A stretch of DNA of 51,243 nucleotides from Verrucomicrobiota bacterium (GCA_021324235.1 JAJPJM010000174.1:1-51243); one strand, 5' to 3'; positions 1 through 8,990 are shown, counted from the stretch's first letter. Notes: generated by a model not told the origin, from the letters alone. A program made the numbers and translations.

Positions 1-860
1 ACCGCCACCACGTCCACGCCGCGTTCCACGAGCGCGCCGACGTGATTGAGAATGCGTTCGCGGTCCAGTTCGCCAAAGGCGTTGCGCGTGGCCGAGACGG
101 CCGCGCCGCAGAGGAGGTGGAAATGGGCGTCCCGCGCCGGCTTGAACTGCGCGTTGCGCTCCTGCGTGATGCGCTCCACGTCGCTCATCGTGATGAGGCC
201 GCACAAATGGTCCTGGTCATCCACGACCAGCAGTTTGTGGATGCCGATGTGCTCGGTGAAAAATTTGTCGGCGCGCGCGATGGGGTCCTTGCCGAGTTCC
301 TTTTCCTTGACTGTGTGAACCTGCGAACGCGGTGTCAACGCCTCGGAAACCTTCTTTTTGGCGTAGCGCGGCTTGACGACGTGGCCGGACAACAGACCGA
401 CCAGCCGGCCTTTTTTGTCCACGACCGGAAAGGTGCTGAAGCCGAATCTTTTTTGCTCGATCAACGCGAGCACGTCGCCGATGAATTGTTCGGGGGCCAC
501 CTGGATTGGTTCCTGAATCAGGCCGTGGACGTGGTTCTTGACGCGGCTGACCTCGGAAAGCTGCTGGCGTTCCGGCATGTTGTAATGGATGAGGCCGAGG
601 CCGCCGTTCAGCGCCATGGCAATGGCCATGCGCGATTCGGTCACCGTGTCCATGTCCGACGAAATGACCGGGATGTTCAGGTGCAAGTGGTCCGCGAGTG
701 TGGTGCCGAGCTGCGTGTCACGCGGGAGGATTTCCGAGTAGAGCGTTGCCAGCGTGATATCGTCGAAGGTCAGCGCCAGGCGGCTGTTGGCCGGGAAGAA
801 CTGTTCCGCCGGCTGATAGAACTGGCCGTCGGAGTTGTCGGGTTGCCGCGTTGCTGCCAT
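1..860 (-). CDS. guaB: IMP dehydrogenase, 5' part (gene runs off the window start)
   Basis: IMP dehydrogenase oxidises IMP to XMP with NAD+, the committed step of guanine nucleotide synthesis in the cytosol. The reverse-strand reading starts at an ATG at 860-858 and stays open to base 1 (286 codons). It shows the family N-terminus (LTFDDITL, then [29 protein letters not shown] in pieces), followed by two CBS units at about residues 95-205 ([35 protein letters not shown]). The first residues of the second half of the barrel follow ([13 protein letters not shown]..., ending GVDVVAV). The catalytic Cys loop lies beyond the window edge, so activity cannot be judged. No neighbour is co-directional and close; the next gene upstream starts about 100 bases away. 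A long plus-strand open frame over this region is an antisense shadow. Confidence 0.93.
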   Translation of the reverse strand, partial: MAATRQPDNSDGQFYQPAEQFFPANSRLALTFDDITLATLYSEILPRDTQLGTTLADHLHLNIPVISSDMDTVTESRMAIAMALNGGLGLIHYNMPERQQLSEVSRVKNHVHGLIQEPIQVAPEQFIGDVLALIEQKRFGFSTFPVVDKKGRLVGLLSGHVVKPRYAKKKVSEALTPRSQVHTVKEKELGKDPIARADKFFTEHIGIHKLLVVDDQDHLCGLITMSDVERITQERNAQFKPARDAHFHLLCGAAVSATRNAFGELDRERILNHVGALVERGVDVVA

Positions 861-967
861 GTCGGAAAATGAAGCCTGACCCTGGCCTTTGGCAAGACAA
901 TTTTTTGGTTCAACCGAAATCGGTGGGGCGGGCGTATTCGCGAGCCGGAAATCAGAACTTCGCAATT

Positions 968-1648
968 CTACCAGCTTTTACCGGCAAACCAGACACAACC
1001 AATCACCATCGCGGCCCCGGCACAGGTGCCCATCAGGCCCCGATAGATGGTCATGCTGTTGGCCGCGTAACGGCTGGTCAGCCAGCCGATGCCCGAGGAA
1101 AATCCCGCCATCGCCAGCACCGTCCCGGCGCCGAAAGCGATCAGATACGTGAAAGCCTGCAATTTGGTCGGCAGGGCCAGCATGGGCAGGATGCCAAGGA
1201 TATGCGAACTGCCGGCGAACCCGTGCAGCGTGCCGATGGCGAAGGCCGTGTGCGTGTGGCGGTCGTGCGCCTGCGGTGCTTCGTGCCGCGCGGGATGATG
1301 ATGAACATGGAAGTGGACGTGGCGTTCGCCGTGATGTTCGTGCTCATGCGCGTGAACATTGTGTTTGAGCGCGCGGCGCAGTGCCCAGAGGCCGATGCCG
1401 AAGAGGACCACACCGACGATGCGGTCGCCCCATGACGAGAGCAAATCCACAGGCAACCGGGCGCGCAGCCACAATGCCAGCACTCCCACCATCGCCACCC
1501 CTGACGAATGGCCAAGCCCCCAACGCACTCCGGGAATCCAGGCGCGCTGCGGCCGGCGCACCGCCAGCGGGGCGATGGCCGTCAGATGGTCCGGCCCCGT
1601 CAACACGTGAATGAGGCCGGCAATCAGTCCGGTAATAACGACAATCAT
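968..1648 (-). CDS. NicO/UreH-type nickel/cobalt transporter-like membrane protein
   Basis: This is a predicted inner-membrane protein of 226 residues with about six hydrophobic segments. It has the signature H-x3-GPDHL near residues 14-22 and a second His motif, HGFAGSSH, near residue 142; both are typical of the NicO/UreH-like permeases that move Ni2+ or Co2+. Between the two halves (about residues 96-133) is a very His-rich loop with over fifteen His residues, as expected for a metal-binding cytoplasmic loop. The frame is open upstream to 1705. I prefer the ATG at 1648 because the first 19 residues of the longer form are polar and precede the hydrophobic start ([11 protein letters not shown]). 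No clear Shine-Dalgarno is visible for either start. The metal specificity cannot be read from sequence, and no nickel enzyme is nearby. Confidence 0.75.
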   Translation of the reverse strand: MIVVITGLIAGLIHVLTGPDHLTAIAPLAVRRPQRAWIPGVRWGLGHSSGVAMVGVLALWLRARLPVDLLSSWGDRIVGVVLFGIGLWALRRALKHNVHAHEHEHHGERHVHFHVHHHPARHEAPQAHDRHTHTAFAIGTLHGFAGSSHILGILPMLALPTKLQAFTYLIAFGAGTVLAMAGFSSGIGWLTSRYAANSMTIYRGLMGTCAGAAMVIGCVWFAGKSW

Positions 1649-1915
1649 AAATCTACGTCCGGCGAAGCTGCCCGAATCCCGATTTCGGCGCAAAACAAAC
1701 TTCACCCGTCATTGAGTATCCGGCTTGTAAACCGGCCCAGCCACACGTCGATTGACGAAAGCCGGCCATTTTCTGCTCAAGTTGGAAGGGCTCAATCTGA
1801 ATAACCCGTTTGATGCCTTTTGTGCCAGATCCAAACGTTGGCGGGCGATTGCGCCTCCATCCGTCTTCGGGTAATTTCGATGCGACCGGAAGGCGAATAT
1901 CTAAGCCTCAAAACC

Positions 1916-2257
1916 ATGACCAACCCATCCAAATCCAAAGGCCTGCCCGGCGGGCAGGTGGCGAGGGCCGCTGAATTCATCGGCTACCAGGACGGCTCGG
2001 TCGTCAGCCGGGAACTGGTCAAGAAACCCACCGGCACGGTGACGCTCTTTGCCTTTGACGAGGGCCAGGGGTTGAGTGAACACACTGCGCCGTTCGATGC
2101 GTTGGTGCAGGTATTGGAAGGTGAAGCCGAAATCATGCTTTCGGGCCGGTCCCATCACCTGCAGGGCGGTGAGATGATGCTCCTGCCCGCCGGTCAACCG
2201 CACGCGCTCAAGGCCATCAAACCATTCAAGATGATGCTCACGATGATCCGGTCGTGA
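1916..2257 (+). CDS. Small cupin-domain protein
   Basis: This is a single-domain cupin of about 113 residues. The cupin core is visible: the first motif around 'EHTAPFDALVQVLEGEAEI', then 'GGEMMLLPAGQPHALKAI' with the conserved Pro-Ala/Gly-x-Pro-His of motif 2. Such small cupins bind a metal through His/Glu residues and are mostly of unknown substrate; several act as sensors or as sugar or oxalate-like binders. The frame is open from 1820, but the internal ATG at 1916 (MTNPSKSK) gives a length matching the family, and a weak purine-rich stretch lies upstream. It is a stand-alone gene between two convergent or divergent minus-strand genes. Confidence 0.7.
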   Translation: MTNPSKSKGLPGGQVARAAEFIGYQDGSVVSRELVKKPTGTVTLFAFDEGQGLSEHTAPFDALVQVLEGEAEIMLSGRSHHLQGGEMMLLPAGQPHALKAIKPFKMMLTMIRS

Positions 2258-2360
2258 ACGTAAAGCTTGTGTGAGTCGGGTTGAGTTTTTCAGACACTCC
2301 GGCGGTTCGTCCCTGCCTTCAGCGTCGCGCGCGCTTTTCGGCGGCTATGCAAGGTTCGCG

Positions 2361-3332
2361 TCAATCGGGATAACCGGCCGGATGTTTTTTGTGCCAGGTC
2401 CAGGCGGCGGTGACCATGTCTTCCAGTTTTGCAAATTTCGGTTTCCAGCCCAGTTCGCGGATCGCCTTTTCGGCAGAGGCCACAAGCCGGGGCGGGTCGC
2501 CGGGCCGCCGCGGTTTCTCAACCGCCGGAATTTTTTTGCCCGTGACTTGCTCGCACATTTGAATGACTTCGCGCACGGAGTAGCCGTCGCCGTTGCCCAG
2601 ATTGTAGAAACCGGTTTTGCCCGACTGCAATCCGAGGATGTGCGCCTGCGCCAGATCAAGGACATGGATGTAATCGCGGATGCACGTGCCGTCGGGCGTC
2701 GGATAGTCCGTGCCGAAAATCTCGGCCTGCGGCAACTGGCCGAGCACAACCTGCAACACCCTTGGAATCAAATGGGTCTCAATGCGATGATGTTCGCCGA
2801 ATTTTTCGCTCGCGCCGGCGGCGTTGAAGTAGCGGAAGGCGATGAACTCCAGGCCGTAAATGCTCTGATACCACTGGAGGATTTTCTCAAACATCAGCTT
2901 GGATTCGCCGTAGGGATTGATGGGGCGCTGCGGCAGGTCCTCGGTCATCGGGATCCGGTCGGGCGGGCCGTAGGTGGCGCAGGTGGAACTGAACACGAAT
3001 TTCTTCACGCCGCCTTCGACGGCGGCATCAGCCAGTTTGAGCGCGTTGAAGGCGTTGTTGTGGAAATACTTTTTCGGGTTGGTCATGGATTCACCGACCA
3101 GCGCGTTCGCGGCGAAGTGCATGATGGCGTCGGGTTTGGCGGAGGTGACGGCATTGAGGATGTCGCCCTCCTGTTCCGGCCGGCCCGGAATGAATTTCGC
3201 GCGCGCGTCCACGGCCGAACGATGGCCTTCGGTGAGATTGTCATAGACCGTGACCCGATGTCCGGCGTTGAGCAGTTCTTCCGTGCAAATGGAACCGATG
3301 TAACCGGCGCCGCCGGTGACAAAAATGTTCAT
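2361..3332 (-). CDS. galE: UDP-glucose 4-epimerase
   Basis: GalE interconverts UDP-glucose and UDP-galactose using tightly bound NAD+. The product (323 residues, normal length) has the Rossmann motif TGGAGYIGS at residues 6-14. It also has the extended-SDR Ser (FSSTCATYG), the catalytic YxxxK as YGESK, and the C-terminal 'RPGDPPRLVAS' substrate-loop signature of GalE. It is the last gene of a minus-strand operon: its ATG overlaps the TGA of the upstream gene by four bases (ATGA at 3332-3329). It fits functionally with the beta-galactosidase and galactanases found later in the window, because galactose released from galactan needs the Leloir route. It is, however, not linked to them transcriptionally. 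Confidence 0.93.
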   Translation of the reverse strand: MNIFVTGGAGYIGSICTEELLNAGHRVTVYDNLTEGHRSAVDARAKFIPGRPEQEGDILNAVTSAKPDAIMHFAANALVGESMTNPKKYFHNNAFNALKLADAAVEGGVKKFVFSSTCATYGPPDRIPMTEDLPQRPINPYGESKLMFEKILQWYQSIYGLEFIAFRYFNAAGASEKFGEHHRIETHLIPRVLQVVLGQLPQAEIFGTDYPTPDGTCIRDYIHVLDLAQAHILGLQSGKTGFYNLGNGDGYSVREVIQMCEQVTGKKIPAVEKPRRPGDPPRLVASAEKAIRELGWKPKFAKLEDMVTAAWTWHKKHPAGYPD

Positions 3333-3871
3333 GCTGAAACTATGGAAGGAGCACGTCGAAGTTCAAAGTTCAAAATGGAAAGCGTGCGGATGGTTCCGAC
3401 GCGGGTAATGAGCCATTGGCCGCCGATTTTTTGCAACGTGAATTTCATTTCCTGGACAATCATGTCCTGGTCGCCTCCCACGCGCGCTTCGACGGTGAAG
3501 TCGGCCACGGCGGAGCGTTTGTCCGGACCGAGGGTCACGTTCACGTCGAGGAATTTGACGTTAAGGCTGCTGACCATGGAACGGGCGGTGGCGGCGGTTT
3601 GGGTGACTTCATCCCGGCCCAGCATGGTGATCTGGAAGCGGCCGGGCACGTCCAGGTCGACCTCAACATTGGTGGAGAAGCAGCCGGCCAGATTTTCCGC
3701 GTCAGCCAGCCGCGCCAGCGGGCCCTCATCAGTTGCGAAAGAAGCGAGTCGGGCGACGGTGGCGAGACGCTGGCGGACGATCTTTTCGGGGCTGGGAAAC
3801 CAAACCGTCCACAGCCAAACGCCCACCGCCACCAATGCGGCCAGCACCACGATACGGAAGACACTTTTCAT
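3329..3871 (-). CDS. Small membrane-anchored protein, SnoaL/NTF2-like
   Basis: This is a 180-residue protein with an N-terminal hydrophobic segment (about residues 5-24, ending WTVWF) that should act as a membrane anchor or signal. The rest is a mixed alpha/beta domain ending in 'FTLQKIGGQWLITRVGTI', a pattern common in SnoaL/NTF2-like folds. No catalytic motif is recognisable. The start codon overlaps the stop of the signal-peptidase gene (ATGA), and the stop overlaps the galE start (ATGA), so three genes are translationally coupled. The function is unknown; the operon position suggests an envelope role. Confidence 0.7.
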   Translation of the reverse strand: MKSVFRIVVLAALVAVGVWLWTVWFPSPEKIVRQRLATVARLASFATDEGPLARLADAENLAGCFSTNVEVDLDVPGRFQITMLGRDEVTQTAATARSMVSSLNVKFLDVNVTLGPDKRSAVADFTVEARVGGDQDMIVQEMKFTLQKIGGQWLITRVGTIRTLSILNFELRRAPSIVSA

Positions 3872-4452
3872 AAGACGGCCCGGCCGACGATATGGTCGCG
3901 TTCAACCTTTCCTTTCACGTGATATTCCGCCGGCATGGAACGGTTGTCGCCCACGACATAATACTCGTCGGGGCCGAGTTTGACTGGAGGCAGGGTCCAA
4001 ACGCAATCGAGTTCTTTTTCGTAAGGTTCATCGAGCACCTTGCCGTCAATCAGGACCTGGCCGTTGACAAAGGCCACTGTTTCACCGGGCAGACCGATGA
4101 TACGTTTCATATACATGACGCTCGGCCACAGAATGCTCGGATCGGACAGCCGGATGCCCACGATGTCACCGCGATGCGGGCCGTGCCGCAGATAGGCGAG
4201 CCGGTTTACGAAATTCACCGCGCCGTTCCGGCAGGTGGGTAACATGCTGATGCCTTCAATGCGGACGGGCAACAGGATAAACGGGAACACAATGACGCAG
4301 GTGACGATCAGGATAACCAGGCGCGTCAGGGTCAGTTTCCAATTGCGGCCGATCACGACAACTCTCACCCAGTGGGGCAATCGCTGTGGTGGCGTAGATG
4401 AGGTTTGATCTGGCGCCGACATCGGTAACCGATTTTCGGCGGGATTTGCCAA
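3868..4452 (-). CDS. lepB: Signal peptidase I
   Basis: Type I signal peptidase cleaves signal peptides of exported proteins at the outer face of the inner membrane. The 194-residue product has one transmembrane segment (about residues 43-62). The catalytic Ser box is EGISMLPT (Ser69) and the catalytic Lys box is YMKRIIGLPGE (Lys116). Box E follows, as 'YYVVGDNRSMPAEY' with the canonical GDNR; the usual Ser-x-DSR continuation is altered to S-M-P-A-E-Y. It is shorter than E. coli LepB and close to minimal bacterial forms. The aminotransferase gene ends 9 bases upstream and the following gene overlaps by four bases, so it lies in the middle of a four-gene operon. Confidence 0.9.
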   Translation of the reverse strand: MANPAENRLPMSAPDQTSSTPPQRLPHWVRVVVIGRNWKLTLTRLVILIVTCVIVFPFILLPVRIEGISMLPTCRNGAVNFVNRLAYLRHGPHRGDIVGIRLSDPSILWPSVMYMKRIIGLPGETVAFVNGQVLIDGKVLDEPYEKELDCVWTLPPVKLGPDEYYVVGDNRSMPAEYHVKGKVERDHIVGRAVL

Positions 4453-4461
4453 TCGCGCAAC

Positions 4462-5550
4462 TCAGATTTGTTTCATCGTTTTGTCCAGCACGGCGTAGAG
4501 TTGATTCATGGTTGTCTCGTTCTCGTCACCCATGTTGGAGATGCGGAAGGTCTTGCCTTTGATTTTCCCGTAGCCGCCGTCAATCAGAAAGCCCTGGTCT
4601 TTGACGAGTTTTTGCAACTTCGCCACGTCCACGGCACGGCCGCCAGGTTTGGCGCCGTTGTTGACGCAGGTGAGGGTAACGGATTCAAAGCCCGGTTCGG
4701 GAAACAGCGTGAAGCCGTGTTTCGCCGCCCAGGCGCGCGTCATTTCGGCGAGCTTTTTGTGGCGCGCGAAGCGATTTTCCAGTCCTTCGGCGAAAATGTC
4801 CTCCAGCTTCGATTGCAACGCATAAACATGGCCGATGCTGGGCGTGCTGGGCGTCATGCTTTGTTCCGCGTTCTTCTGGAATTCGACAAAGTCGAAATAA
4901 TAGCCCCGGTCCTTCAGCGTGGCTGCCCGGGCGAGCGCCGCCGGCGAGCAGGTGAAGAGCGAGGTGCCGGGTGGCAGGGCAAACGCCTTCTGCGTACCGG
5001 CCAGCAACACATCGATGCCGAGCGCGTCGAATTCGATTTTCGTCGCGCTCATCGAGCTCACGGCGTCCACGATGAACATCACGTCGGGATATTTCTTCTT
5101 GAGCGCGGCAATTTCGGCCAGCGGGCTCATCACGCCGGTCGAAGTTTCGTTGTGAATGAGGGTGAGGGCGTCGAACTGGCCCGTCGCCAGTTTTTTGTCC
5201 ACGGCCTCGGCGCGGATGGGCGACCCCCAGTCCACCTGCAGGGCCTCGGCGTCCTTGCCGCAGCGTTTCGACACGTCGAACCATTTGTCCGAAAACGCGC
5301 CGCACATGCAGTTGAGGACTTTTTTGGCGACGAGATTGCGGATGGCGCCCTCCATGACGCCCCAGGCGGATGAGGTGGAGATGTAAACGAGCTGCTTCGT
5401 GTAAAGCAGTTGCTGGAGCTGCGGTTGGATGGCGGCGTAGAGGTCCTTGAACCCCTGGCCGCGATGGCCGATCATCGGTTTGCGGAACGCCTCGAACGTT
5501 TTCTCGCTCACTTCGACCGGCCCCGGGATGTGCAATTTGACGTGCGCCAT
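4462..5550 (-). CDS. Class V aminotransferase (alanine-glyoxylate / serine-pyruvate type)
   Basis: This is a PLP-dependent fold-type I aminotransferase of the class V (serine-pyruvate/alanine-glyoxylate) group, about 362 residues. Visible features are the N-terminal 'IPGPVEVSEKTFEAF' and 'MIGHRGQGF', the cofactor region 'STSSAWGVMEGAI', the Asp of 'FIVDAVSSMSA' and the Schiff-base lysine in 'AGTQKAFALPPG' (Lys188 from this start). The C-terminal substrate residues include 'FRISNMGDENETTM'. Two starts are possible: GTG at 5571 or ATG at 5550. Neither has a good ribosome site, and I use the ATG because the family motif begins soon after. Possible physiological roles are glyoxylate, serine or glycine metabolism or phosphoserine-type transamination; the exact substrate is undetermined. 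It heads the operon with lepB and galE. Confidence 0.88.
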   Translation of the reverse strand: MAHVKLHIPGPVEVSEKTFEAFRKPMIGHRGQGFKDLYAAIQPQLQQLLYTKQLVYISTSSAWGVMEGAIRNLVAKKVLNCMCGAFSDKWFDVSKRCGKDAEALQVDWGSPIRAEAVDKKLATGQFDALTLIHNETSTGVMSPLAEIAALKKKYPDVMFIVDAVSSMSATKIEFDALGIDVLLAGTQKAFALPPGTSLFTCSPAALARAATLKDRGYYFDFVEFQKNAEQSMTPSTPSIGHVYALQSKLEDIFAEGLENRFARHKKLAEMTRAWAAKHGFTLFPEPGFESVTLTCVNNGAKPGGRAVDVAKLQKLVKDQGFLIDGGYGKIKGKTFRISNMGDENETTMNQLYAVLDKTMKQI

Positions 5551-5650
5551 ATACTTTGTGAAATTTTTCACGACCTGAGGTGGAAAGGCAAGAACAGCTT
5601 TGTCAATTGCTCCACGAAAATTGGCAAATTCACCGGCGAATCACGGTTTT

Positions 5651-5734
5651 ACATACCCATTGGCACGAAACCAGGCCACGGCGTCGGCGAACGCCTGTTT
5701 TGGCGGCGTTTGCGGCAGGCCCAGTTCCCGGATG
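5651..5734. repeat. 84-bp direct repeat, copy 1 (detached 3' end of the epimerase gene)
   Basis: These 84 bases are identical to 7468-7551, which is the 3' end of the HpnA-like epimerase. Read on the minus strand, copy 1 encodes the same last 28 residues (ending ANGYV) and then continues in frame as Lys-Pro-stop. The functional copy continues as Lys-Arg-stop. The repeat therefore brackets the TPR gene and about 1.7 kb of AT-richer DNA. Confidence 0.95.
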
Positions 5735-5778
5735 CCATAGCTTGATTTTCAATAATTATTTACACCAAAGCGCCAAGT

Positions 5779-7392
5779 TTAACTTGCGCTCAAGTCTTTC
5801 AAAATTTCCTTTGCTGTCTCATCGTCAGGAAACAGCTTCAAGAACTCATTCGCCGTGTGTTTGGCCCAGTCGAGCTGATTATTCAAAACGTAGAAGATAA
5901 TTGTGTTTAATCCCCATTCGCGTGTTCGTTCCTTCTTTTCATCACCTTCAGGCATCTTTTGAATGATGATGTTTGCGTGAGCCAGATTTGTACGTGCTAT
6001 TGACAGATTATTGCCTTGCTCGCTTTGTTTCAGGGCTATCGCGGCGATTAGCAAGGATGGAACAACATTGTTGGGTTCCTGATTTCCAGCGATTTCAGCT
6101 TGTGCCACACCTTCGTTCCATTTTTCTTCTCTCACTAGAGCCTTTGCGAGGAGCAGATGATTCCGCGCAGAATTTTCATATTTCAGGTGTGATTCACAAA
6201 CAGACACGATTTCTTCAGGTGACGCCATCGAATTGAGCATCGTGCCGAGCAACAAATCCCACGATGCTTCGCGTGTCGGGTCGAGCTTTACTGCCCGTCG
6301 GAAATCAGTTGTTGCCACTTGGTTGTTTCCAAACGTCATGTTTAGGAAACCAAGATTTTCAAAAGCTCCCGCTGCCGTTTTTTTATCGGAATTATCTGAG
6401 AGGTCCTCAAGGCGCGTCATCGCACCGTGGATGGAATGCCGTATTTTCTCAGGCATCATCTCAACTGTGTAGTTGGTAGGCCAGTTGGCTTGGATCAACG
6501 CCCTGATCCATTCAAAGTAAGCGGCAATGCTTATTAGTTCGTAATTTTTAGAGCTCAGCCCAGTTGCCTTTTGTAAATTGGCAATTGTCTCTGGAGAAAA
6601 GAAGGCTGAAAGCCATTGGGAAGAACTGATTTCTTCGTCATTGCGATAATGCCGAAAGAAACAGTTTTGCCAGTTGGATACGCACATAAATCCGGCACGT
6701 TGGAAGAATACTTCCGGTTCCCCCGGAGCCAGCTTCATGGCTTGGTCAAAACATCGGGAAGCCTCATCGCGCGACACTTCTGCCTGCCTGAGCGCTTCCG
6801 GCAAAGGCCGATAAGCCAAAATTTGCTGTGCGGGCGGCAGTGGTGAAGGCGTAACCTGACTGCGTAAATTATCTGGGAACATCAAGGGGAACGACTCGGT
6901 AGCTAGAAAATTGCCGAGGCCAACCCAGCAGCGCCATTCATTGGAAGAAACCAATACCGCCTTGCGATAGACGCTTTCGGCTTCCTCGTTGTTATCGAGT
7001 TGCCATAGAGATTTGCCCAGTTCCGTCAAAACCAAGCCGTCTTGTGGTCTGGCGGTAATTCTGCTTCGGCAAAGTTGTTCAGCTTTCTGATAGCAAACTC
7101 GTGACTCGTTGGTTTCACCGTTGTTGTCCAGAAGATTTCCCAATTGCAAAAATTGTTCGACATTGTCAGGTCGTCGTTTCAATTCTTCACGAAGCTTGGA
7201 AATTTCGACACTCGTGTCCGTATTTTTGGTGACCACCCACTCACCACATTGAAAATTAATTCCGAAACTGAAAGAAAGATTCATTTCCGGGAAAACGACC
7301 AGTTCATGTAGCTGGTTACTGCCACGTGGCGGCGCAGCGGCTTGCAAGGAAAGTGCTATTGTAAGAATGATCGCGGCAAAAATTCTTTTCAT
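5779..7392 (-). CDS. Secreted TPR-repeat protein on an AT-richer insert
   Basis: This 537-residue protein starts with a clear signal peptide (MKRIFAAIILTIALSLQAAA, cleavage near residue 20). Tetratricopeptide repeats lie at about residues 65-150 (LREELKRRPDNVEQFLQLGNLL; ALVLTELGKSLWQLDNNEEAES-like units), around 200-225, and again around 340-480. TPR arrays are protein-interaction scaffolds and no enzymatic motif is present. Base composition is visibly lower in GC than that of both flanks, and the gene is bracketed by the 84-bp duplication of the epimerase 3' end, so it looks acquired. It would act in the periplasm or at the outer membrane. No partner is identifiable. The start ATG at 7392 is followed directly by the signal peptide, so I trust it. 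Confidence 0.8.
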   Translation of the reverse strand: MKRIFAAIILTIALSLQAAAPPRGSNQLHELVVFPEMNLSFSFGINFQCGEWVVTKNTDTSVEISKLREELKRRPDNVEQFLQLGNLLDNNGETNESRVCYQKAEQLCRSRITARPQDGLVLTELGKSLWQLDNNEEAESVYRKAVLVSSNEWRCWVGLGNFLATESFPLMFPDNLRSQVTPSPLPPAQQILAYRPLPEALRQAEVSRDEASRCFDQAMKLAPGEPEVFFQRAGFMCVSNWQNCFFRHYRNDEEISSSQWLSAFFSPETIANLQKATGLSSKNYELISIAAYFEWIRALIQANWPTNYTVEMMPEKIRHSIHGAMTRLEDLSDNSDKKTAAGAFENLGFLNMTFGNNQVATTDFRRAVKLDPTREASWDLLLGTMLNSMASPEEIVSVCESHLKYENSARNHLLLAKALVREEKWNEGVAQAEIAGNQEPNNVVPSLLIAAIALKQSEQGNNLSIARTNLAHANIIIQKMPEGDEKKERTREWGLNTIIFYVLNNQLDWAKHTANEFLKLFPDDETAKEILKDLSAS

Positions 7393-7457
7393 CTGCTTTC
7401 TCCCAGATAACAGGCGTGATAATAAGCCAACAAGGACTACTCCAAAAAAACAAAAAA

Positions 7458-8465
7458 TTACCTTTTCACATACCCATTGGCACGAAACCAGGCCACGGCG
7501 TCGGCGAACGCCTGTTTTGGCGGCGTTTGCGGCAGGCCCAGTTCCCGGATGGCCTTGGCGGGGTTATACCACATTTTGTCCCGCGCCATGCGCACCCCGG
7601 CCAGGGGAGCCTTGGGTGATGTGCCGGTGAGGGAGGCGATTCCCTCGTTAACATGCGCCAGCGTCAGGGCGACCCAGTAGGGGATCTGAATTTTCGGCGA
7701 CGGGATGCCGGTGATTTCTTCCAGCGCCGTCAGCGTCTCATGCATCGTCCAGTTCCCCTCCGCGTGGCCCAGGATGTAGCGTTCGCCGATCCGTCCCTTT
7801 TCCGCTGCGAGAATATGCCCCGCCGCCACGTCGCGGACATGGATCCAGTTCAACCCCGTGTCGAGGTACGCGGGCAGTTCGCGATTCAAAAAATCCACAA
7901 TAATCCGGCCGGTCGGCGTCGGTTTCGCGTCATGCGGACCGATGGGGGCGGAGGGATTGACGATGATGACCGGGAGGCCCTGGCGCGCCAGCCGGGCCGC
8001 CACTTCCTCCGCCTGCCATTTCGAACGCTTGTAAGGGCTGGTCAATTGCACTTCGGGAACGGTCGCCGATTCATCCGATGGAACAGCGGTGCCATTCAGC
8101 ATTTGGGGCAGGCCGATGCAGCCGACGGTGCTCGTATAGACAATGCGTTTGCAGCCGGCCATGCCGGCGGCTTCAATTACGTTGCGCGTACCGTCAACGT
8201 TCGTGGCGTACATGGATTGGTAATCATGCAGCCACAAATGGTAACTCGCTGCGGCATGAAAGCACCAATCGCATCCGGCCATTTCGCGTTTCAGCATGGC
8301 TCCGTCGCTCACGTCGCCGGTCACACGTTCGAATTCCAGGCCGGCGAGCGCCCGCCCGTTGTTTTCCGGTCGCAGCAACGCCTTGACGCGATGCCCGTGC
8401 GCGAGCAGTTCGCGAATCAGGTTCGAGCCGATGAAGCCGGCAGCCCCGGTGACAAAACATTTCAT
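7458..8465 (-). CDS. HpnA-like NAD-dependent sugar epimerase/dehydratase
   Basis: This is an extended short-chain dehydrogenase of 335 residues. The nucleotide-binding motif TGAAGFIGSNL lies at residues 6-16, the 'YTSTVG' Ser motif follows, and the catalytic YxxxK is YKRSK. The overall pattern ('CDWCFHAAASYHLWLHDYQSMYATNVDGTRNV' in parts, 'GRIIVDFLN', 'ELPAYLDTGLNWIHVRDVA') matches the hopanoid-associated sugar epimerase HpnA group and the dihydroflavonol-reductase-like family. No other hopanoid gene is adjacent, so the role in hopanoid side-chain synthesis is only family-based. The start is the ATG at 8465, since the 16 upstream residues of the open frame precede the Rossmann strand and are not conserved. 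The last 28 codons are duplicated at 5651-5734. Confidence 0.8.
   Translation of the reverse strand: MKCFVTGAAGFIGSNLIRELLAHGHRVKALLRPENNGRALAGLEFERVTGDVSDGAMLKREMAGCDWCFHAAASYHLWLHDYQSMYATNVDGTRNVIEAAGMAGCKRIVYTSTVGCIGLPQMLNGTAVPSDESATVPEVQLTSPYKRSKWQAEEVAARLARQGLPVIIVNPSAPIGPHDAKPTPTGRIIVDFLNRELPAYLDTGLNWIHVRDVAAGHILAAEKGRIGERYILGHAEGNWTMHETLTALEEITGIPSPKIQIPYWVALTLAHVNEGIASLTGTSPKAPLAGVRMARDKMWYNPAKAIRELGLPQTPPKQAFADAVAWFRANGYVKR
7468..7551. repeat. 84-bp direct repeat, copy 2 (inside the epimerase 3' end)
   Basis: Exact partner of 5651-5734, lying within the last codons of the epimerase gene. Identity ends on one side at the codon before Lys-stop and on the other side after the sequence for Ile-Arg-Glu-Leu-Gly. 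Confidence 0.95.
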
Positions 8466-8573
8466 TATGGCAGAAACGGGGCGATTCTGGGGTCGTGCCC
8501 CGGAAGACGCCACAAAATTTTACATCCGGCCACTTGACTTGGAACGGCGACTGCGAAAAACTGGTTGCGTTGT

Positions 8574-8990
8574 ATGCCGGTTAAAAGCAGTGCCAGAAAG
8601 AAGTTGAGCCGCGTCGGTCAGCGCGATCTCGATACCAAGATTCAATTCCTGGAGGGACTGGTTCGTCGCGATCCCGATTACGTGGACGCGTTGCAGCTTT
8701 TGGGCGACCATTTCACGAAGCGCGGCCGTTATCTGGAGGGGCTGAAAGTGGATGAACGTCTGGCCCGGCTCGAACCGCGCAACCCGCTCGTCTATTACAA
8801 CCTGGCTTGCAGTTACGCCCTCACCGAACACTTCGACCGCGCCGTCCTCGCCCTGGAGAAGGCGCTCAACCTCGGCTATCGCGATTTCGACTGGCTCGCC
8901 AAAGACCCGGATCTCCGCAAACTCCGTCAGCAACCGGTTTATCGTGATATTCAAGCCAAAATCCGGCGGATGAAGGTTGAGGTCCGTTGA
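8574..8990 (+). CDS. Small TPR-like protein
   Basis: This is a 138-residue soluble protein with at least two TPR-like helical hairpins: around residues 25-60 ('FLEGLVRRDPDYVDALQLLGDHFTKRG') and 66-105 ('LARLEPRNPLVYYNLACSYALTEHFDRAVLALEKAL'). It ends in a short basic tail. No signal peptide or catalytic motif is seen. A TTG three codons upstream could also start it; the ATG at 8574 is more natural. It is transcribed divergently from the epimerase and followed, after 80 bases, by the isomerase gene in the same direction, so the two may be co-transcribed. It is likely a scaffold or tetratricopeptide adaptor of unknown partner. Confidence 0.7.
   Translation: MPVKSSARKKLSRVGQRDLDTKIQFLEGLVRRDPDYVDALQLLGDHFTKRGRYLEGLKVDERLARLEPRNPLVYYNLACSYALTEHFDRAVLALEKALNLGYRDFDWLAKDPDLRKLRQQPVYRDIQAKIRRMKVEVR

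Noticed and set aside
42-872. 276-codon plus-strand frame over the guaB region
   Set aside because: It is antisense to a clear IMP dehydrogenase reading and shows no domain; long antisense frames are expected in GC-rich codon-biased DNA.
2271-3983. 570-codon plus-strand frame opposite galE and its upstream genes
   Set aside because: Shadow of galE, the NTF2-like gene and lepB, all of which have exact family motifs and ATGA overlaps.
5572-5778. Possible small gene on the plus strand containing the 84-bp repeat
   Set aside because: The only conserved content is the minus-strand duplicate of the epimerase end; plus-strand frames here recur at 7416-7630 merely because the DNA is duplicated.
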